From: JAVZLH01 sp049700435 | GTDB lineage: Archaea; Thermoproteota; Bathyarchaeia; Bathyarchaeales; Bathycorpusculaceae | Assembly (NCBI GenBank): GCA_049700435.1 | Contig: JBNAVK010000029.1 | Span: forward strand, 1-19,460 | Direction of reading: 5' to 3' | Length of the DNA: 19,460 bases | Shown: in pieces, positions 15,387-19,460 of the stretch | Layout: each line of letters begins with the position of its first letter | Numbering within the stretch: the first letter of the stretch is position 1 | Notes under the pieces: model-generated | Told to the model about the DNA's origin: nothing | The model's input: the letters and a program-made list of their open reading frames with translations, nothing else | Database searches by the model: none | Program-made: the position numbers and the translations under genes

Positions 15387-15395
15387 TTTTATTAA
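15387..15395 (+). promoter_or_regulatory. TATA-like box for the aldehyde oxidoreductase gene
   Basis: TTTTATTAA is located 40-48 bases before ATG 15435, in the 63-base gap after proC; GAGAGG at about 15421-15426 is the likely ribosome binding site. Confidence 0.45.
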
Positions 15396-15434
15396 TTGTC
15401 AGTATGATATAGGTTAGTTTCGAGAGGTAGAATC

Positions 15435-17267
15435 ATGTTTGGCTGGAATGGTAAGCTACTGCGAGTGAACATTGAAAAGTTTAAGGCTGTGGCGCAAGAA
15501 TACGACGCTGGAATGGCTAAAAAGTTTCTAGGCGGAAGAGGTTTTGCCGCTAAAATCCTTTGGGACGAACTTAAGCCTGGCGTTGACCCGTTTTCGCCTG
15601 AGAACAAACTTGTTTTCGCCGCTGGTCCATTAACTGGTCTAATTTTGCCAAGCAGTGGCAAACTGGTTGTTGCAGCTAAAAGCCCCTTAACTGGCAGTTA
15701 TGGCGACGGAAACATAGGGACTCATGCCGCGGTTCAGATGCGAAAAGCTGGCTATGACGCCGTGGTTATTGAAGGCAAAGCCAACAAACCAACAGTTTTA
15801 CTTGTCCAAGATGAAACTGCAGATTTTTTGGACGCAAAAGACCTTTGGGGCTTAAACTCCTTTGAAACAGAAAAAAGGTTGAGGGAGCTTTACGGAACAA
15901 GCGCCGGCATCCTCTGTATCGGTCAAGGAGGAGAAAACCTCGTAAAATTCGCTAACATCGTCTGCCAAGAAGGCAGAGCAGGCGGAAGACCTGGAATGGG
16001 CGCTGTTATGGGTTCTAAAAACTTGAAAGCTGTTGTTTTTGTGGGTTCAGGAGAGATTCAAGTTGCGTATCCGAAAGAAATGAAGGAGTTAGGGGCTGAA
16101 GCCTACAGGGATATTTTAACCAAACCGAACTATGAGTTTTGGAAGCGTCAAGGCACGATGTCAACTTTAGAATGGAGCCAAGAAAATAGCGCTTTGCCAA
16201 CCTACAATTACAGAGAAGGCGTTTTTGAGGAAGCTGATAAAATCGGCGGTTTCGCCATGGAAAAAATAAAAGTTAAAAATCGGGGCTGCCCCAACTGTAA
16301 CATGACCTGCGGCAATGTTGTTAAAGGCTCTGACAGAAAGGAGTCTGAACTTGACTACGAAAACGTCACAATGCTAGGCTCAAACATAGGTATAGGGAAG
16401 CTCCCGCAAGTTGCGGCGCTTAACAGAGCCGCTGACGAGTTCGGGCTAGATACAATATCTTTGGGTAACGTGCTTGGGTTTGCAATGGAGGCTTCTGAAA
16501 AAAGCTTAATACAAGAGAAGATTCCATGGGGCAAATTTAAGACGGCTAAGGCTTTGGTTGAGGACATAGCTTTTAGGCGTGGTTTAGGCGCTGTTTTGGC
16601 TGAAGGAGTGCGTTTTGCATCTGAGAAAATAGGTGGAGACTCAAGTTCTTGGGCGATGCATGTTAAGGGGCTTGAAATTTCTGCCTATGACTGTCATGCC
16701 ACGCCAGCCATGGCGCTTTCTTACGGGACAAGCTCGGTTGGAGCGCATCACAAGGATGCTTGGGTTATCTCCTGGGAAGTTAAGTTTGGACGCGAAAGCT
16801 ACAGCGAGGAAAAAGTTGACAAAGTAATCGAGCTGCAACGTCTACGAGGCGGGTTATTTGAGTCTTTAACAGTGTGTAGGCTCCCATGGGTTGAGGTTGG
16901 CTTTGAACTTGATTGGTACCCGAAGTTTCTCCATGCCGCAACCGGGTTAGAAATGAGTTGGGAAAACTTAAACCTAATCGCGGACAGAACATTCAATTTA
17001 ATCCGAGCCTTCTGGATACGTGAGTATGGCAAGAACTGGAGCAAAGAAATGGATGTTCCACCGGCAAGATGGTTTAAAGAACCATTGACAAAAGGACCTT
17101 TGAAAGGTGCAAAACTTGATAGGACAAAATATGATGTTATGCTGCAGAAATATTACAAGAAGAGGGGCTGGGACGAGAGAGGCATACCGACAAAATCCAC
17201 GTTGAAAAGGCTTGGACTGGACGATGTTGCTAAGCAACTTAAAAAACGCGTGAAATTGTACGAGTAA
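15435..17267 (+). CDS. Tungsten-dependent aldehyde:ferredoxin oxidoreductase family protein
   Basis: A 610-residue AOR-family enzyme, oxidising aldehydes to carboxylic acids with ferredoxin as acceptor (or reducing acids in reverse), using a bis-pterin tungsten cofactor and one 4Fe-4S cluster. N-terminal AOR domain: FLGGRGFAAKILWDEL and AGPLTGLILPSSGKLVVAAK. Pterin motif: GGRPGMGAVMGSKNLKAV (183-200). Cluster ligands: C285, C288 and C292 in CPNCNMTC, plus the distal C481. The second pterin-contact region is DEFGLDTISLGN (334-345), followed by KGLEISAYDCHATPAMALSYGTSS in two adjoining pieces. The substrate is unknown; AOR, FOR, GAPOR and GOR share this fold. With aminotransferase and alanine dehydrogenase-like genes nearby, oxidation of amino-acid-derived aldehydes is a reasonable inference. 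It may need pterin and tungstate genes located elsewhere. Confidence 0.95.
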   Translation: MFGWNGKLLRVNIEKFKAVAQEYDAGMAKKFLGGRGFAAKILWDELKPGVDPFSPENKLVFAAGPLTGLILPSSGKLVVAAKSPLTGSYGDGNIGTHAAVQMRKAGYDAVVIEGKANKPTVLLVQDETADFLDAKDLWGLNSFETEKRLRELYGTSAGILCIGQGGENLVKFANIVCQEGRAGGRPGMGAVMGSKNLKAVVFVGSGEIQVAYPKEMKELGAEAYRDILTKPNYEFWKRQGTMSTLEWSQENSALPTYNYREGVFEEADKIGGFAMEKIKVKNRGCPNCNMTCGNVVKGSDRKESELDYENVTMLGSNIGIGKLPQVAALNRAADEFGLDTISLGNVLGFAMEASEKSLIQEKIPWGKFKTAKALVEDIAFRRGLGAVLAEGVRFASEKIGGDSSSWAMHVKGLEISAYDCHATPAMALSYGTSSVGAHHKDAWVISWEVKFGRESYSEEKVDKVIELQRLRGGLFESLTVCRLPWVEVGFELDWYPKFLHAATGLEMSWENLNLIADRTFNLIRAFWIREYGKNWSKEMDVPPARWFKEPLTKGPLKGAKLDRTKYDVMLQKYYKKRGWDERGIPTKSTLKRLGLDDVAKQLKKRVKLYE

Positions 17268-17275
17268 GCAAAGCG

Positions 17276-18724
17276 TTAGTATGCTCTAGCGAAGTAAACG
17301 ACTTCTTTTGCTTCGCCGCCGCAGTAAATGCATTTTGAGAAGGGTTTTTCCCTTTCTAACGGCACTATCCTAATAGTTGCGCCTGTTTCCTCCTTAATCT
17401 TCTCTTCGCAAACAGGGCTGGAACACCAAGAAGCCCTAATAAATCCACCTTTACCTTTCAAGGTTTCCTTAAATTCCTCATAGGTCTTCACGGTTGTGAT
17501 TTTTTCTTCTAGGGACTTCTTGGCTTTATTATAGAGGTTTTTCTGAATCTCTTCAAGAAGTTTCGTTGTTGCATCTACTGCCTCTTCTTCTTTTACAGTA
17601 ATTCTTTCAGAGGTATCTCGCCTAGCCAAGGTCACATGCCTTTGTCTTAAGTCCTTTGGTCCTATTTCAACCCGTATTGGCACGCCTTTAAGTTCCCATT
17701 CGTTAAATTTCCATCCAGGCGTATATTCAGTCCTATCATCTAAAACCGCAGCTATTCCGGTCTTTTGCAGTTTTTCAAAAATTTCTTTTGCCTTAGCCAG
17801 TATTGCGGTTGAGTCTGCTTCCTTGTAGGGTATGGGAACTATCACAACTTGTATTGGCGCAATTTTCGGGGGCAAAACAAGCCCTTTGTCGTCGCCGTGA
17901 ACCATGACGATTGCACCTATCAATCGAGTGGATATGCCCCAAGAAGTCTGCCAAACGTAATGCTCTTTTTCATCTTCCCCTATGAACTTGATGTCAAAAA
18001 CCTTCGCGAAGTTCTGTCCCAAATTATGTGAAGTTCCCATCTGTAGGGCTTTCCCGTCTGGCATTATTGCCTCAAGGGCGGTTGTGTAGAGGGCTCCTGG
18101 AAATTTTTCGCTTTCCGTTTTCTTCCCAGCGAGCACTGGAATTGCCAAATAGTTTTCCATGAGGTCTTTGTAGGCGTTTAGGATTTCCATCACTTCGCGG
18201 TCTGCTTCTTCTTTTGTTGCGTGTGCTGTGTGTCCTTCTTGCCACAGGAATTCTCTTGTTCTTAGGAAAAGTCTCGTTCCCTTAGTGTCCCATCTGATGA
18301 TGTTGCACCATTGATTGATTTTTATTGGTAGGTCTCTCCAGCTTCTAATCCATTTGGCGAATGTGGCGTACATTATCGTCTCTGATGTGGGTCTCAGAGC
18401 TAGCTTTTCCTCTAATGGGGTGTCTCCGCCCGTTGTCACCCACGCAACTTCCGGCGTGAATCCCTCAAAGTGTTCAGCTTCTTTTTTCAGAAAACTTTCA
18501 GGTATGAACATTGGGAAGTATACGTTTCTGTGTCCAGTCGCCTTTATTTTTCTATCAAATATTTCTTGAATTTTCTCCCAGATGGCATAAGACAACTCGC
18601 GGAAAATCATGCAACCTTTCACTGGCGCGTAGTCAGCTAACCCAGACTTTAGCACTACTTGTGTGTACCATTCTGAGAAGTCTTCAGATTTTTTCACGGT
18701 TACGCCTATATCTGACATTTTCAT
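17276..18724 (-). CDS. proS: Prolyl-tRNA synthetase, archaeal/eukaryotic type
   Basis: A 482-residue class II synthetase charging tRNA-Pro. The N-terminus carries SEDFSEWYTQVVLKSGLADY; the core shows motif 1 (FRELSYAIWEKIQEIFD, then GHRNVYFPMFIP), LRPTSETIMYATF and motif 2 (IIRWDTKGTRLFLRTREFLW). The anticodon domain runs from about 295 to 380, followed by the C-terminal zinc domain typical of this type with C434, C439, C465 and C468, ending in a C-terminal tyrosine. There is no bacterial-type INS editing insertion. The start is ATG 18724, 4-5 bases after GGTGA; ATG 18718 is the alternative. It converges with the AOR gene, with 8 bases between stops. Confidence 0.97.
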   Translation of the reverse strand: MKMSDIGVTVKKSEDFSEWYTQVVLKSGLADYAPVKGCMIFRELSYAIWEKIQEIFDRKIKATGHRNVYFPMFIPESFLKKEAEHFEGFTPEVAWVTTGGDTPLEEKLALRPTSETIMYATFAKWIRSWRDLPIKINQWCNIIRWDTKGTRLFLRTREFLWQEGHTAHATKEEADREVMEILNAYKDLMENYLAIPVLAGKKTESEKFPGALYTTALEAIMPDGKALQMGTSHNLGQNFAKVFDIKFIGEDEKEHYVWQTSWGISTRLIGAIVMVHGDDKGLVLPPKIAPIQVVIVPIPYKEADSTAILAKAKEIFEKLQKTGIAAVLDDRTEYTPGWKFNEWELKGVPIRVEIGPKDLRQRHVTLARRDTSERITVKEEEAVDATTKLLEEIQKNLYNKAKKSLEEKITTVKTYEEFKETLKGKGGFIRASWCSSPVCEEKIKEETGATIRIVPLEREKPFSKCIYCGGEAKEVVYFARAY

Positions 18725-18942
18725 CCTTCACCTTGTTTGATGTTTGCTGAATATAATTTTAGTGCAATAGTAATCCTAATAACGGCTAGTTTTAGCAAAA
18801 ATTTAGCGGTATGGAACTGAATCGCCCATTCAAACCACTTGACAAAAGAGTGCAGCAGAGAGGCTATTAAGCATTTCTAATGTTTTTTGAGGCAAAACTA
18901 ATTGAAAATGCGCAAGTGTTTTAACTGCAAGCATTAAACTTG

Positions 18943-18950
18943 AATATATC
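18943..18950 (+). promoter_or_regulatory. TATA box for apgM
   Basis: AATATATC ends 24 bases before TTG 18975, placing the transcript start almost at the start codon and suggesting a leaderless message. The rest of the gap from 18725 holds a TATA-like AAATTATATT (minus strand, about 18749-18758) for proS; I see no RNA gene in it. Confidence 0.5.
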
Positions 18951-18974
18951 ACAATCATAACGGTGTGTGCAAGG

Positions 18975-19460
18975 TTGAAGGCAATTCTGCTTATTGGAGA
19001 CGGAATGGCTGACAGACCCTTAAAGGAATTAAATGGAAAAACGCCTTTAGAAGTTGCAAAGAAGCCTTCACTGGATAAAATAGCGAAAAATGGAATCTGC
19101 GGCATAATGGACCCGATATCGCCGGGAATCCCTCCTGGAAGCGACACGGCTACGCTATCATTGCTTGGTTATGACGCTTTGAAGGTGTACACGGGAAGAG
19201 GCGCCTTAGAGGCTTTAGGCTGCGGAATGGAGCTTTTGCCAGGGGATGTTGCCCTCAGATGTAACTTCGCAACTGTTGATGAGAACATGGTTGTTTTGGA
19301 TAGGAGGGCTGGAAGAATCGAAAACGAAGACGCTGCAAAGTTGACTGAAAGTCTTCAAAAAGTCGAGTTAAAAAAATCTTTGGGCGCTAAGTTCTTTCTA
19401 AAGAACACTGTTCAGCATCGGGCGGTGCTTTTAATCCGCGGTTCAAAATTGTCAGCGGAT
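18975..19460 (+). CDS. apgM: 2,3-bisphosphoglycerate-independent phosphoglycerate mutase, archaeal type (3' end outside window)
   Basis: The first 162 residues of the alkaline-phosphatase-superfamily phosphoglycerate mutase, which interconverts 3- and 2-phosphoglycerate in glycolysis and gluconeogenesis. The N-terminus KAILLIGDGMADRPLKEL carries the first metal ligand, D9. PPGSDTATLSLLGYD holds the nucleophile, S56, and YTGRGALEALGCGMELLPGD is the usual following segment. Archaeal members run to about 400 residues, so over half is missing here. TTG 18975 gives the family-typical start; an in-frame GTG at 18963 would lie too close to the TATA box. Confidence 0.93.
   Translation, partial: MKAILLIGDGMADRPLKELNGKTPLEVAKKPSLDKIAKNGICGIMDPISPGIPPGSDTATLSLLGYDALKVYTGRGALEALGCGMELLPGDVALRCNFATVDENMVVLDRRAGRIENEDAAKLTESLQKVELKKSLGAKFFLKNTVQHRAVLLIRGSKLSAD

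Noticed and set aside
18725..18962. Possible tRNA or other RNA gene in the longest gap
   Set aside because: I found no cloverleaf arms, no T-loop GTTCRA-type box and no GC-rich structured block; only promoter-like AT tracts are visible.
18830..19147. A 105-codon minus-strand frame across the apgM start
   Set aside because: It lies opposite conserved apgM codons and has no recognisable motif; it is a shadow frame.

Overview
The window is archaeal chromosome. Its genes include transcription factor E, an archaeal multiprotein bridging factor, aTrm56, archaeal NAC, archaeal-type ThrRS with a DTD-like editing domain, an archaeal/eukaryotic-type ProRS, an archaeal cofactor-independent phosphoglycerate mutase and a tungsten aldehyde:ferredoxin oxidoreductase. 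Promoters are TATA-box type, and many starts are TTG or GTG behind GGAG/GGTG ribosome binding sites. The gene mix, with amino-acid-catabolic enzymes and large repeat-rich surface proteins, best suits an uncultured Bathyarchaeia-like (TACK) lineage. That placement is inference; no rRNA is present. I see no tRNA, CRISPR array, insertion sequence or phage gene.

Left part (1-5134): the 3' end of a secreted PKD-domain protein, then six minus-strand information-processing genes. In transcription order they are MBF1, HflX, Trm56 (tRNA C56 2'-O-methylation), TFE, an HD-domain hydrolase and a DUF2110 protein. HflX overlaps MBF1, and TFE, HD and DUF2110 overlap one another, so translational coupling is likely. 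TFE appears to have its own promoter.

Middle (5201-9211): a plus-strand block with a stand-alone PUA protein resembling the C-terminal module of archaeosine transglycosylase, the nascent-chain chaperone aNAC, a PfkB-family kinase, a 69-residue Cys/His protein and ThrRS. MBF1 and the PUA gene diverge from one 66-bp gap.

Right part (9292-19460): mostly amino-acid metabolism. It holds a branched-chain aminotransferase, convergent with an ornithine cyclodeaminase/alanine dehydrogenase-family enzyme; a membrane-anchored surface protein with five C-X3-W repeats; a DAO-family FAD oxidoreductase; pyrroline-5-carboxylate reductase; aldehyde:ferredoxin oxidoreductase; ProRS; and the start of phosphoglycerate mutase. 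Together these fit peptide or amino-acid use: transamination, proline/P5C interconversion and ferredoxin-linked aldehyde oxidation. No gap without a gene exceeds about 250 bases.

Points most worth a second look are the HflX gene with no canonical start codon (probably ACG at 4607), the DUF2110 protein with a visible S1/OB-like core coupled to an HD hydrolase and TFE, the five-repeat surface protein, and the solo archaeosine-type PUA protein.
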